From an uncultured Vampirovibrio sp. (GTDB taxonomy: Bacteria; Cyanobacteriota; Vampirovibrionia; Gastranaerophilales; Gastranaerophilaceae): a stretch of DNA of 64,000 nucleotides. Where the stretch lies: NCBI GenBank assembly GCA_910577515.1, contig CAJTLW010000001.1:269787-333786 (forward strand), in the 5' to 3' direction. The notes below the pieces were generated by a model. That model was not told where the DNA came from. It ran no database searches and was given only the letters and a program-made list of their open reading frames with translations. Positions 8,885 through 16,939 of the stretch are shown here, piece by piece. Position numbers and translations under genes: made by a program. Positions within the stretch are counted from its first letter, which is position 1. Every line of letters starts with the position of its first letter.

Positions 8885-9125
8885 TTATTTTAATCTGTCT
8901 TAATTCATTCATTCTTTTCTTATAAACTACCTGAGAGAGCAGGTTATAGGCATGTTCAGAGTTTACAACATCAATTTGGACAGTATCTTCAAAAAGGCTC
9001 ACATTAATTGCATTTGAGCTTAAAAAATCACTTTTCAGATTTGTAATTCTTATTATTTTATTCTTTAAAAGCGAAAGGGGCTGTGCTATAAAGGTTTCAA
9101 AGGATTTTAAAATTATATTTCTCAT
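8853..9125 (-). CDS. 90-aa protein of unknown function
   Basis: Not recognised. 90 residues with a mixed helix/strand look and no Cys, signal or membrane segment. A clear ribosome site (AGGAAG, nine bases before the ATG) and the overlap with engB support it as the first gene of the operon. It is transcribed away from speE, from the shared intergenic region 9126-9268. The position before EngB hints at a housekeeping role, but nothing in the sequence shows one. Confidence 0.65.
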   Translation of the reverse strand: MRNIILKSFETFIAQPLSLLKNKIIRITNLKSDFLSSNAINVSLFEDTVQIDVVNSEHAYNLLSQVVYKKRMNELRQIKINENQTSTILN

Positions 9126-9179
9126 TAAAGAACACTTCCTAAAATTTAACTAAATTATAGCAAAAAATAAAGTTTTTTG

Positions 9180-9185
9180 TATAAT
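9180..9185 (+). promoter_or_regulatory. Possible -10 box of the speE operon
   Basis: A perfect TATAAT lies 83 bases before the speE start in the 143-base region between two divergent operons. No good -35 is seen at 16-18 bases, though the box is preceded by TTG. Assigned on the -10 match and position only. Confidence 0.35.
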
Positions 9186-9268
9186 ATTTTTAGGCGAATT
9201 TTACAAAATTTTAAAAACTTAATTTTAAATAAAAATCGCGCAAATAGTAAGTATAGATAGGAAAAGAT

Positions 9269-10105
9269 ATGTATAAAGAAATTACACCGAACGGATATGG
9301 CATTGCAATAGAAACAGAGGAAAAACCTTTATATAGCGCGCAAAGCGAATTTCAAAAGGTGGAAATCCTGTCATCAAAGGGCTTAGGAAATATTTTAACT
9401 CTGGATGGCCTTATGATGACAACCGTTGAGGATGAATTTTTCTATCACGAAATGATTTCACATATCCCGTTATGCTCTCACCCATATCCCACAAGCGTTT
9501 TGGTTATCGGAGGGGGAGACGGAGGCACAGTGCGCGAGGTTTTACGGCATAATACGGTTAAAAATGTTGAGCTATGCGAAATTGACGGACTTGTTATTGA
9601 AGCAAGCAAACAATTTCTTCCAACGATTGCTGGAAAACTTGATGATGAAAGAGTTTCAGTTTACGTGGAAGATGCTATTGAATTTATAAAGGGCAAAAAA
9701 GCTTGCTATGACGTAGTTTTAATCGACTCAACAGACCCGATGGGGCCTGGAGAAGGGCTTTTTACCGAAGAATTTTATACAAACGTTAAAAACAGTTTAA
9801 AAGATGGCGGAATCGTTGCAGCACAATCAGAATCACCATTTGCAAACCCCAAAGAAATGCGAATGATGTACAGACTTTTGAGAAAAGTATTTAAGCACGT
9901 AAAACCTTATGCAGGGCCAATTCCAACTTATCCGGGCGGATACTGGAGCTGGTCATTTTGCTCTGAAACCATTGATACACCTGAAATACGGGATATTCAA
10001 AGAGCAAAAGAAATTGAAAAAAATTCAAAACTTTATAATACAGATTTACACAAAGCAGTGTTCTGTGTACCAAACTTTGTAAGGAAAATTGCAGAAGATG
10101 CGTAA
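9269..10105 (+). CDS. speE: Spermidine synthase (polyamine aminopropyltransferase)
   Basis: Transfers an aminopropyl group from decarboxylated S-adenosylmethionine to putrescine. 278 aa, normal length. The SAM-type fold shows GGGDGGTVREVLRH (81-94), the acidic CEID at strand 2, and the catalytic/substrate DSTDPMGPGEGLF loop near 155. Start is the ATG after AGGAAAAGAT. The next gene, aroA, begins within its last codons. No S-adenosylmethionine decarboxylase gene is present in this window, so the co-substrate must come from elsewhere. Confidence 0.95.
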   Translation: MYKEITPNGYGIAIETEEKPLYSAQSEFQKVEILSSKGLGNILTLDGLMMTTVEDEFFYHEMISHIPLCSHPYPTSVLVIGGGDGGTVREVLRHNTVKNVELCEIDGLVIEASKQFLPTIAGKLDDERVSVYVEDAIEFIKGKKACYDVVLIDSTDPMGPGEGLFTEEFYTNVKNSLKDGGIVAAQSESPFANPKEMRMMYRLLRKVFKHVKPYAGPIPTYPGGYWSWSFCSETIDTPEIRDIQRAKEIEKNSKLYNTDLHKAVFCVPNFVRKIAEDA

Positions 10106-11411
10106 AAGTGTTGCAACACAAGGATTATCAACACCACTAAAGGGCGAAATTATTACACCGCCTGATAAATCAATGTCGCACAGAAGTCTTATCATCGGCT
10201 CTCTTACAAAGGGAAAAATTAAAATTTCAAATTTTTTAACAGGGGCGGATTGCCTTGCTACACTTGAAATTTTAAAAGAACTTGGGTGTGAAATTGAATT
10301 TTTAGATAAAAATACTGTTATTTTAAACGCTAAAAATGCTTATACAGCACCAAAAAAAGAACTTTATTGCGGCAATTCGGGAACTACCATACGGCTTATG
10401 GCAGGATTATTGTGTGCGCAAAATTTTAAAAGCACTCTGTCAGGGGATATTAGCCTGTCTAAACGCCCAATGAAAAGAATTATTGCCCCCTTAAGCCTTA
10501 TGGGAGCTAAGCTGAAAAGCAATGAAGGCAAAGCTCCGCTTGTTATAGAACAAGGGGAACTCAATGGAATTGAATATAAAAGCCCGATAGCATCAGCTCA
10601 GGTCAAGTCTGCCATACTTCTTGCAGGATTACAAACCCCGAATGGCAAGACTACCGTGCTTGAACCCTCCTTATCGCGCAACCATACAGAGAGAATGCTT
10701 CAATTTTTCGGTTCAGACATTGAAACATTCACAAAAGACGGGCTTTTTGGAGTAACAATAGGGCAATCATCTTTAATACCAAAGGATTTAAACGTGGTTG
10801 GAGATATCTCGAGCGCTGCCTTTATTATGGTTGCAACTTCAATTGTCAAAAATTCTGACGTAATTTTAAAAAATATTGGCCTGAACCCCACGCGTACAGG
10901 GCTTATCGACGTTATGAAACGTATGAAAGCCAATATTAATATACTTAATTGCGATTTAGTTTCAAATGAAGAGGTTGGAGATATCAGAATTCAATACTCT
11001 CCAGACATGGAAGGGTGCAAAATCAGCGGAAACGATATTCCAAGGTTGATTGATGAACTTCCAATTATTGTACTTCTTGCAACACAAGCAAAAGGAACTA
11101 CTACAATAAAAGATGCAGGGGATTTAAAAAACAAAGAATCAGACCGAATAGCAAGCGTTACAAGGGAATTAAGAAAATTTGGCGCAAAAATCGAGCCGAC
11201 TGATGACGGCTTTATAATTGAAGGTAAAAACAGCGGAAACGGCTTATTTAACAAGGAAGCAGAGGTCGAATGCTATCATGACCACAGAATTGCAATGATG
11301 GGATACATTGCAGCGTTAATTAACCAAAAACCCTGCAAAATCAATGATTTTGAGTGGGTTGAAACTTCTTTCCCAAATTTCTTAAATATTTTTGAAAACT
11401 TAAAAAAATAA
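10098..11411 (+). CDS. aroA: 3-phosphoshikimate 1-carboxyvinyltransferase (EPSP synthase)
   Basis: Sixth step of the shikimate pathway: phosphoenolpyruvate plus shikimate-3-phosphate. 437 aa from the ATG at 10098. A TTG at 10089 in the same frame is possible, but AAGGA lies 12 bases before the ATG. Family features are PPDKSMSHRSL at the N-terminus, GNSGTTIRLMAG, SKRPMKR, the catalytic DELPI and KESDRI stretches, and DHRIAM near the end. The start overlaps the speE stop by eight bases (ATGCGTAA), a strong sign of translational coupling between two functionally unrelated genes. Confidence 0.96.
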   Translation: MRKSVATQGLSTPLKGEIITPPDKSMSHRSLIIGSLTKGKIKISNFLTGADCLATLEILKELGCEIEFLDKNTVILNAKNAYTAPKKELYCGNSGTTIRLMAGLLCAQNFKSTLSGDISLSKRPMKRIIAPLSLMGAKLKSNEGKAPLVIEQGELNGIEYKSPIASAQVKSAILLAGLQTPNGKTTVLEPSLSRNHTERMLQFFGSDIETFTKDGLFGVTIGQSSLIPKDLNVVGDISSAAFIMVATSIVKNSDVILKNIGLNPTRTGLIDVMKRMKANINILNCDLVSNEEVGDIRIQYSPDMEGCKISGNDIPRLIDELPIIVLLATQAKGTTTIKDAGDLKNKESDRIASVTRELRKFGAKIEPTDDGFIIEGKNSGNGLFNKEAEVECYHDHRIAMMGYIAALINQKPCKINDFEWVETSFPNFLNIFENLKK

Positions 11412-11453
11412 ACGATAAAACCTGTAAAAGCTATATTACAAAGGAATTTTAAG

Positions 11454-12221
11454 GTGTTTTATTTTGATGTATTAAATAACAAAAAAGTCTTAAAAAGCAG
11501 TGTGCTAAATAAATTTCAGGATAAATTCAAACATATTTTTACTACAAAAGAAAGTTTTATAAAAACTGATGAAGAAAATTCAAAAAACACCGCAAAGCTA
11601 AATAAAGGGCTGATTTTAGACTATTTAAAAATAGATAATCTTATTGAAACAAAACAAACCCATAGCACAAATATTGCAATTTTTGATGCAAATTCCACTA
11701 AAAACCCCGATATACTTGATAAAACAGACGGTGTACTGCTTCAAAAACCAAACAGCGCAACAATTCTAAACTTTGCAGACTGTACACCGGTAATTTTATA
11801 TGACCCCAAAAACGTTGCAGCCGCAGGGCTTCATGCCGGTTGGCGCGGAACAGCAGGAGAAATCTGCAAAAAAGCTGTTGATATTATGATTAAAAATTTT
11901 AATTCAAAACCCTCCGATATTATTGCAGCTATTGGCCCGTGCATCAGTCAGGATGCGTTTGAAACAGATTTTGAAGTATATGAAAAATTAAATAAAACAA
12001 TTAAAAACGGTGAAAAATTTTTTGTTTTTAAAGAAACAGAAAACGGCAGAAAAGCTTATCCTGATTTAGCAAAAATAAATGCTGCACAATTAATAGAAAA
12101 AGGGGTAAAAATCGTTGATATATGCCATTTAAAGACTACAACAGATAACGAATTTTTCTTTTCATATAGAAAAAATAACAAAACAACAAGCAGAATAAGC
12201 GTGATATTAAAAATAGAATAG
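11454..12221 (+). CDS. pgeF: Peptidoglycan editing factor PgeF / multicopper-type YfiH (LACC1) family
   Basis: 255 aa. The family's metal site is H70 (QTHS), C110 (FADCTP) and H127 (LHAGWRGT), all present. Also visible are the IGPCIS loop and the C-terminal FFSYR motif. YfiH-family proteins act as purine nucleoside phosphorylase/adenosine deaminase-like enzymes in some species and limit misincorporation of amino acids into murein precursors in others; which applies here is open. The start is a GTG preceded by AAGGA at eight bases. It follows aroA by 42 bases and probably ends the speE-aroA operon. Confidence 0.9.
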   Translation: MFYFDVLNNKKVLKSSVLNKFQDKFKHIFTTKESFIKTDEENSKNTAKLNKGLILDYLKIDNLIETKQTHSTNIAIFDANSTKNPDILDKTDGVLLQKPNSATILNFADCTPVILYDPKNVAAAGLHAGWRGTAGEICKKAVDIMIKNFNSKPSDIIAAIGPCISQDAFETDFEVYEKLNKTIKNGEKFFVFKETENGRKAYPDLAKINAAQLIEKGVKIVDICHLKTTTDNEFFFSYRKNNKTTSRISVILKIE

Positions 12222-12253
12222 TAACCCCATAAACCCCTGCAGGGCAAAGTGTT

Positions 12254-12784
12254 TTACTTAAAAAGATTTAATATAGAATTTTGAATAAATTCTGAAAAAC
12301 CGCCAGATGTTGTCCCTGAATACTCCGCATCAAGGGCTTTTGCTTCATCGGAGCTTGCAGCTTCTTTGATTGCAGTCATAGAAAGCTTATTTACGCCAGT
12401 CATAATATCATTCAGCACATTTTTAAATTCAGCAAACCTTTTATTATCAAATTCTTCATCTTCACCATAAACCTTTAAATAGGCAGCCTCAGCCTCTTTC
12501 TGCCACTCAAGCAGAAGATCTTTCTGGGTTTGAATATAGGTTTTCATAATGTCGTGGGTAGGAAAAATTTTAAATTTTTTAAAAGAATTATCAATTACAA
12601 TCATATTGCGTATCGTAACAAGACGCAGATTGCTCCCCTTATTAAAATATTTTTCTTCTATCTCTTCGGATAATTTATAGCCAAAAGGAAATTCAAGAGC
12701 CGACATTCTGTTCGCGTCATTCAATCTGCCCAACAATTCTTTTGATAACATTTCAAACTGTTCTTTTTTGCTTAAATTTTCCAA
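12254..12784 (-). CDS. Protein of unknown function, 176 aa
   Basis: Not recognised. A largely helical, charged, soluble protein with no signal peptide or membrane helix. The likely start is a TTG at 12784, chosen because GGAG stands seven bases before it; an in-frame ATG at 12751 is the alternative. The middle (RLVTIRNMIVIDNSF) has strand character and the C-terminus is Ser/Gly-rich before a hydrophobic tail (FIQNSILNLF). It is the last of three minus-strand orphans (13557-12254) placed between two unrelated plus-strand genes. Confidence 0.65.
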   Translation of the reverse strand: MENLSKKEQFEMLSKELLGRLNDANRMSALEFPFGYKLSEEIEEKYFNKGSNLRLVTIRNMIVIDNSFKKFKIFPTHDIMKTYIQTQKDLLLEWQKEAEAAYLKVYGEDEEFDNKRFAEFKNVLNDIMTGVNKLSMTAIKEAASSDEAKALDAEYSGTTSGGFSEFIQNSILNLFK

Positions 12785-12804
12785 AGGGATACTCCAAAAT
12801 TATT

Positions 12805-12954
12805 TTATTTTTTATTTTTATATTGCTTTAGGAAAGCGGCATCTGGCCTATTCTCGCTTGATAAAACGATTTGCCTGTACTCATTTTTATCAATGTCCAC
12901 CCCCATTGTTTTTATATCTATTTTAATTTTTTTAGGTTTTTCTTTTTTATACAT
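12805..12954 (-). CDS. Possible 49-aa basic protein
   Basis: A complete ATG-to-TAA frame lying exactly between the two larger orphans: it begins three bases after the stop of the 199-aa gene and ends 20 bases before the TTG start of the 176-aa gene. The product is very basic at the start (MYKKEKPKKIKIDIK) and polar after that, with a short central MGVDIDKNEY stretch. No Shine-Dalgarno is visible, so it would depend on coupling. Without it the two neighbours would have an unexplained gap in an otherwise tight unit. Confidence 0.45.
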   Translation of the reverse strand: MYKKEKPKKIKIDIKTMGVDIDKNEYRQIVLSSENRPDAAFLKQYKNKK

Positions 12955-12957
12955 AAA

Positions 12958-13557
12958 TTATACTATTATATTTGAAATTTTAAATAATATTTCTAAATTA
13001 TCTTCTTTGACAGACTTTAAAATTGTTTCATAAATTGTCTTTAGACCCGCTTCGTCAGTTTTTTTTAAACTTTCAGGCAAAAGAATATCATTTGTTTTTT
13101 CAGTATTAATAAAACCTTTATTTAAAGATAAAAACTCCCTGTAAAGCTTTAAAATCTTCAAATATAGGGGGTTAATTTCAAAAGTTTTATTTAAATAATA
13201 TTTAGCATCACGGTTGAAGCCTTCTTTAATAAAATCAAAAAGAAAATCCACTTCATAAAAAGTATCGTCATTAAATTCTGTATTAAGGCACGGATTATTT
13301 ACAATTTCTTTATCAGGATTGCCTTTTAAATAAACCCCCCAAAGCATACAACCCAGGTAAAAAGCTGCATTCAGGTCTATAGCCTTTAAAATTTTAGGAT
13401 AAAGAACAGAAAATTGAAATCTTTTTTGCTTTAGGGATGGAATATTTAAAAAAGCAGAATACATATATTCAATATTCCCCGAAACCCTTGCAACAGAAGC
13501 ACTGTATCCAGGATCAAAAAGCATCTGGTTTTCATTTGAAAAATCTAAAATTGACAT
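12958..13557 (-). CDS. Protein of unknown function, 199 aa
   Basis: Not recognised. 199 residues, soluble, mainly helical, rich in Leu, Lys, Asn and aromatic residues, with three scattered Cys. The middle (DFIKEGFNRDAKYYLNKTFEINPLYLKILKLY) resembles a pair of TPR-like helices. That is a hint only. It starts 68 bases from the divergent U32 gene and seems to head the three-gene minus unit. No Shine-Dalgarno precedes the ATG. Confidence 0.62.
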   Translation of the reverse strand: MSILDFSNENQMLFDPGYSASVARVSGNIEYMYSAFLNIPSLKQKRFQFSVLYPKILKAIDLNAAFYLGCMLWGVYLKGNPDKEIVNNPCLNTEFNDDTFYEVDFLFDFIKEGFNRDAKYYLNKTFEINPLYLKILKLYREFLSLNKGFINTEKTNDILLPESLKKTDEAGLKTIYETILKSVKEDNLEILFKISNIIV

Positions 13558-13624
13558 AATATTATTTTAATTAGAAACTCTATATTGTGCAAGTTTTGTA
13601 ACTTTTAAAACAGGAAAAATTCCT

Positions 13625-15457
13625 ATGGAAAAAATAAAATATCTTGAACTTTTAGCACCCGCACAAAATAAAGAATGTGCTTATGAGGCTATAAATTATG
13701 GTGCAGACAGCGTTTATATCGGGGCAACTCTTTACGGAGCAAGAAAAAGTGCCGGTAATTCACTTGATGATATCAAAGAAGTAATTGATTATGCACATAA
13801 ATTTAATGTAAGAGTTTATATCACTTTGAATACTATTTTGAATAATGCAGAGCTTCAGGAGGCAGTTAAGATTATCAGAAAACTGCATGATATAAAAGCT
13901 GATGGCATAATTTTTCAGGATTTTGGAATATTAAATGAAGCACATGCCGGAAATTTGCCGGATATAAAACTTATAGCAAGTACCCAGTGTGATAACAGGG
14001 ATAAAGAAAAGGCCAAATTTTTTGAAAAAATTGGTATAAGAAGGGTGATTTTAGCAAGAGAGCTTAGCCTTAATGAAATAAAGGAAATTTCAAAAAATAC
14101 AGATGTTGAACTTGAAAGTTTTATTCATGGCGCGCTTTGTGTTTCTTATTCCGGGCAGTGTTATTTAAGCTATAAAATAGGCGGGCGCTCTGCAAACAGG
14201 GGCGAGTGTGCGCAAGCTTGCAGAAAAAAATACAGCCTGATTAATGATAAAGGAAAAATTTTAGCAAAAGATAAATATCTGCTTAGTATGAAAGATTTTA
14301 TGGCTTCAGATAAACTAAAAAACCTTGTCGATGCAGGAGTCACATCGTTTAAAATAGAAGGAAGACTGAAAGATAGTTTTTACATAAGAAATACCGTTTT
14401 ACATTACAGAAAACTTTTGGATGAAATTATAGAAAATCATAAAGATAAAGGGTATAAAAAGGTTTCAAGCGGAAAAATTTTTTCCGATTTTACCCCAAAC
14501 CCAATTAAAAGCTTTAACAGAGATTTTTGCGAATACTTTTTAGACGGCAGAAAAGCACTAAATAAGGAGAGAATTTTTAATTTTGATACACCAAATTCCA
14601 AAGGAGAATTTTTAGGGTGTGTTAAAAAAGCTGAGAAAGATTATTTTTTATTAGATAGAAATGATGTAAAAATAAGCTCTCAGGATGGGCTTTGTTATAT
14701 AGGGGAAAATGGCAGCATAACCGGCTTTCTTGTAAATAATTTTAAAGATGGAAAAATTTTCCCGAATGTACAGCAGAATTTAAAACCCGGAGTAAAAATT
14801 TACAAAAATAAGGATAGCGCTTTTTACGGCGTTTTGAAAAATTCTAAAACAAAAAGGCGTATAGGTGTTGAATTTATTGTAAAAGACGGTATTTTAGAAG
14901 CTATCGATGAAGATAAAAACCTTGTTTTGGTTGAATTTTCGGGTGAGAATGCAAAAAACCTTAAAAAAGCAAGGGAAGCTTGGGTTTCAGCATTACAAAA
15001 AACAGGAGAAAGTGATTTTTATTTAGAAAACATAAAATTTGAAACAGAAGAAGTTTATTTTTTGCCAATATCAAAACTCAATGAGCTTCGACGAAATGCT
15101 TTAGAAAAATTAATGCAAAAAAGACTGGAAAATTACAAGCCCGAAAGGCAGGATAGAATAAAAACTGCGCAATACCCTGAAAAATCGGGGGATTACAGGT
15201 TAAATGTGCATAACAAAATGGCAGAAGAATTTTATAAAAAATGCGGATGCAGTATTGAGGAATATTCTCTTGAATCCGGCAGCAGTACAAAAAACAGAGA
15301 ACTTATGAGAACAAAACATTGTATAAGACATAGTTTAGGAATGTGCTTAAAAAACACAGGCAATCATGAGAAGTTATTTTTAAAGGATGAATATGGTGAA
15401 AAATATGCACTTGAATTTGATTGCAAAAATTGTGAGATGGTAGTAAAAAGCTTGTAA
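13625..15457 (+). CDS. Peptidase U32 family protein (RlhA/TrhP-like)
   Basis: 610 aa. The N-terminal TIM-barrel (ELLAPAQNKECAYEAINYG) and the signature ESFIHGALCVSYSGQC with SANRGECAQACR place it in the U32 family. Members once called collagenases include RlhA and TrhP, which hydroxylate a 23S rRNA cytidine or wobble uridine in tRNA and use an iron-sulphur-type cysteine set. Here C173 and the following Cys group, and a late GMCLK / DCKNCEM pair, fit that set. Length and the long C-terminal domain are closer to RlhA (YdcP) than to short YhbU/YhbV. Start supported by AGGAAAAATTCCT. Exact substrate is not shown. Confidence 0.85.
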   Translation: MEKIKYLELLAPAQNKECAYEAINYGADSVYIGATLYGARKSAGNSLDDIKEVIDYAHKFNVRVYITLNTILNNAELQEAVKIIRKLHDIKADGIIFQDFGILNEAHAGNLPDIKLIASTQCDNRDKEKAKFFEKIGIRRVILARELSLNEIKEISKNTDVELESFIHGALCVSYSGQCYLSYKIGGRSANRGECAQACRKKYSLINDKGKILAKDKYLLSMKDFMASDKLKNLVDAGVTSFKIEGRLKDSFYIRNTVLHYRKLLDEIIENHKDKGYKKVSSGKIFSDFTPNPIKSFNRDFCEYFLDGRKALNKERIFNFDTPNSKGEFLGCVKKAEKDYFLLDRNDVKISSQDGLCYIGENGSITGFLVNNFKDGKIFPNVQQNLKPGVKIYKNKDSAFYGVLKNSKTKRRIGVEFIVKDGILEAIDEDKNLVLVEFSGENAKNLKKAREAWVSALQKTGESDFYLENIKFETEEVYFLPISKLNELRRNALEKLMQKRLENYKPERQDRIKTAQYPEKSGDYRLNVHNKMAEEFYKKCGCSIEEYSLESGSSTKNRELMRTKHCIRHSLGMCLKNTGNHEKLFLKDEYGEKYALEFDCKNCEMVVKSL

Positions 15458-15487
15458 AAGTTTGGTTTTAAACCAAGTAGATGAAAC

Positions 15488-15508
15488 TTTGTTAAGGAAT
15501 GTAACAAA
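15488..15508 (+). promoter_or_regulatory. Inverted repeat TTTGTTA-N7-TAACAAA, putative operator
   Basis: Perfect 7-base arms with a 7-base spacer (AGGAATG), 110 bases upstream of the 58-aa gene. The same arms and spacing occur at 38564 and 52604. A TATAAT (15549-15554) within a TAGTTTTTATATAAT element starts 31 bases downstream, which puts the repeat centre about 60 bases before the presumed transcription start, a usual place for an activator site. No good -35 is present, in line with activation. Two AAAGTATAT copies 22 bases apart lie between (15510, 15532). Confidence 0.55.
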
Positions 15509-15539
15509 AAAAGTATATTTTGAAATCATATAAAGTATA

Positions 15540-15556
15540 TAGTTTTTATATAATTG
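15540..15556 (+). promoter_or_regulatory. Promoter core upstream of the 58-aa gene
   Basis: TAGTTTTTATATAATTG holds a perfect TATAAT at 15549-15554 and resembles the TACTTTATATATATAA cores in front of the calpain-like gene and the 93-aa orphan. A -35 match is lacking. Confidence 0.45.
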
Positions 15557-15617
15557 AGGAGCATTTCAAAAATAAATTTTGTAAGAGTATTTCACAAAGA
15601 ACAAAGGAGTAGTAAAA

Positions 15618-15794
15618 ATGGAATTTGGAGCTTTAACAGGAGTAGGCCACTCAGGCGGAGTAAACTTCAAAGAACGCGATTTGAATGAAACTGCAGGACC
15701 CGTTGCACGCAGCGAGCAATCAGTTTTTGGAAGCGATACTGATATTTCCAAAGGACAGCTTCCCGAAGGATGCAGAGAACTTGGCAATTTCTAA
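15618..15794 (+). CDS. 58-aa small protein of unknown function
   Basis: Not recognised. The strong ribosome site AAGGAGTAGTAAAA sits just before the ATG. The product is Gly-, Ser- and Glu-rich, soluble and probably disordered, with one Cys near the end (LPEGCRELGNF) and no membrane segment. It has its own promoter with a conserved inverted repeat upstream, so it is deliberately expressed. It may be co-transcribed with the 48-aa membrane protein 98 bases downstream. Function unknown. Confidence 0.72.
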   Translation: MEFGALTGVGHSGGVNFKERDLNETAGPVARSEQSVFGSDTDISKGQLPEGCRELGNF

Positions 15795-15892
15795 TTTAAT
15801 CCAAAGTTTAAAACAAAGATTGTGTTACAAGATATTTGCTAAAAGTTTCTCTCGTACCTGATTTTTAGCGAATGTCAAAATATGGAGTTTTT

Positions 15893-16039
15893 ATGAGCGA
15901 AGCAAAAGTGGTAAATTTTCTTCTTGCCGGTTTGCTGATTATGACAATCATTATGTTTTCCTGGACATTTATGTACATCAATAAAACACTCAGTAATAAT
16001 GATATGAATGCACCAATAGTATCAGCATTCAGTGCTTAA
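15893..16039 (+). CDS. 48-aa single-pass membrane protein
   Basis: Not recognised. Starts at an ATG preceded by GGAGTTTTT. Residues 7-30 form one strong transmembrane helix (VNFLLAGLLIMTIIMFSWTF), followed by a short polar tail (NKTLSNNDMNAP). The size and make-up are those of small inner-membrane subunits or regulators. A good terminator follows 25 bases after the stop, so it ends the transcript that begins at the 58-aa gene. Confidence 0.7.
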   Translation: MSEAKVVNFLLAGLLIMTIIMFSWTFMYINKTLSNNDMNAPIVSAFSA

Positions 16040-16063
16040 AAAGGATAAAAGAAGAATTAATCA

Positions 16064-16104
16064 AAATCCCCCTTTGGTTTTATACCACAGGGGGATTTTT
16101 TTAA
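16064..16104 (+). terminator. Rho-independent terminator
   Basis: GC-rich stem AATCCCCCT...AGGGGGATT with a loop that adds a TTGG/CCA extension, followed by a run of seven T. It ends the small-gene transcript and faces the convergent oxidoreductase operon, whose last gene stops at 16120, so it may serve both sides. Confidence 0.85.
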
Positions 16105-16119
16105 CTTAAATTATAATGC

Positions 16120-16374
16120 TTATTTTTTATTTACCTTAATTGCGCTATCAGGGCAAACCAAAGCACATGTGCCGCAAGCAATGCATTCTTCAGGGTTTGG
16201 TTCAACTGCAGGAGTTTGGTAAATACCAACTTCTTTTGACCAATTTAAGCATTTTTTAGGACATTTAACGATACAAAGCCCGCAGCCTTTGCAAAGGTCT
16301 GTAAAGCAATACCAGTCTGCTTTTCCTTTGGCTACATTTTCTACTTTAAAGCCTTTATGTTCAACTGTTGACAT
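16120..16374 (-). CDS. 2-oxoacid:ferredoxin oxidoreductase, delta (ferredoxin-like) subunit
   Basis: 84 aa with two [4Fe-4S] motifs: CKGCGLCIVKCPKKC and CIACGTCALVCP. As the delta subunit it passes electrons from the thiamine-bearing beta subunit to ferredoxin. It follows the gamma-subunit gene with no gap and closes an alpha-beta-gamma-delta operon. Four separate subunits are typical of KorABDC or VorABCD enzymes in anaerobes. The substrate (2-oxoglutarate, branched 2-oxoacid or pyruvate) cannot be fixed from sequence. Confidence 0.93.
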   Translation of the reverse strand: MSTVEHKGFKVENVAKGKADWYCFTDLCKGCGLCIVKCPKKCLNWSKEVGIYQTPAVEPNPEECIACGTCALVCPDSAIKVNKK

Positions 16375-16935
16375 TTATACACCTGCTTTCTGTATCATAT
16401 CCATACCCATCTCAAGCGCTTTATAGTTGAGTTCACGAAGTTCGGGCTTGGCATCAAATTTCTTACCCAGAGCCATTTCCATTGCATTTTTAATATCATC
16501 AAGTCTTAAAACATTTGTTGCAGAGAGCAATACGCCTAAAACAATGATATTAAATACTCTTGCGCTTAATTGTTCGTTTGCAATTTTATTTGCTTCAACC
16601 GCAATGATTTCTTTTGCCTGACAGGTAGGTTTTTTAGAACAAACTGATGAATCGTAGATTACTGTTGAATTTTCATTAGCGTAATCTGAGCATCTGTCTA
16701 TTGCTCTGTCTGATAACATAATCACGATATCACCTTTTGAAAATCTCGGTTCACCGATTTTTTCATCAGCAACCTGACAAAAAGCAATTGAAACGCCGCC
16801 GCGTTGTTCTACACCAAAATTCGGAATATACAGGATTTCTTTTCCTGCTTCATATCCTGCTTCAACAAGGATTTTTGCGATAGATTGAACGCCTTGTCCG
16901 CCTTCACCGGCTAATACTATTCTTGTTCTTGCCAT
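16375..16935 (-). CDS. 2-oxoacid:ferredoxin oxidoreductase, gamma subunit
   Basis: 186 aa from the ATG at 16935. The frame extends to 16980, but the inner ATG is five bases after the beta-subunit stop and has GGAG in front, and protein MARTRIVLAGEGGQGVQS is the usual family beginning. The GEGGQGV loop and the QRGG (EQRGGVSIAF) segment are hallmarks of the gamma domain. It contributes to CoA binding and inter-domain contacts in the enzyme. Sits third in the operon. Confidence 0.94.
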   Translation of the reverse strand: MARTRIVLAGEGGQGVQSIAKILVEAGYEAGKEILYIPNFGVEQRGGVSIAFCQVADEKIGEPRFSKGDIVIMLSDRAIDRCSDYANENSTVIYDSSVCSKKPTCQAKEIIAVEANKIANEQLSARVFNIIVLGVLLSATNVLRLDDIKNAMEMALGKKFDAKPELRELNYKALEMGMDMIQKAGV

Positions 16936-16939
16936 AATT

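Noticed and set aside
15462..15476. TTGGTTTTAAACCAA as a terminator for the U32 gene
   Set aside because: A short stem with almost no loop and no T run.
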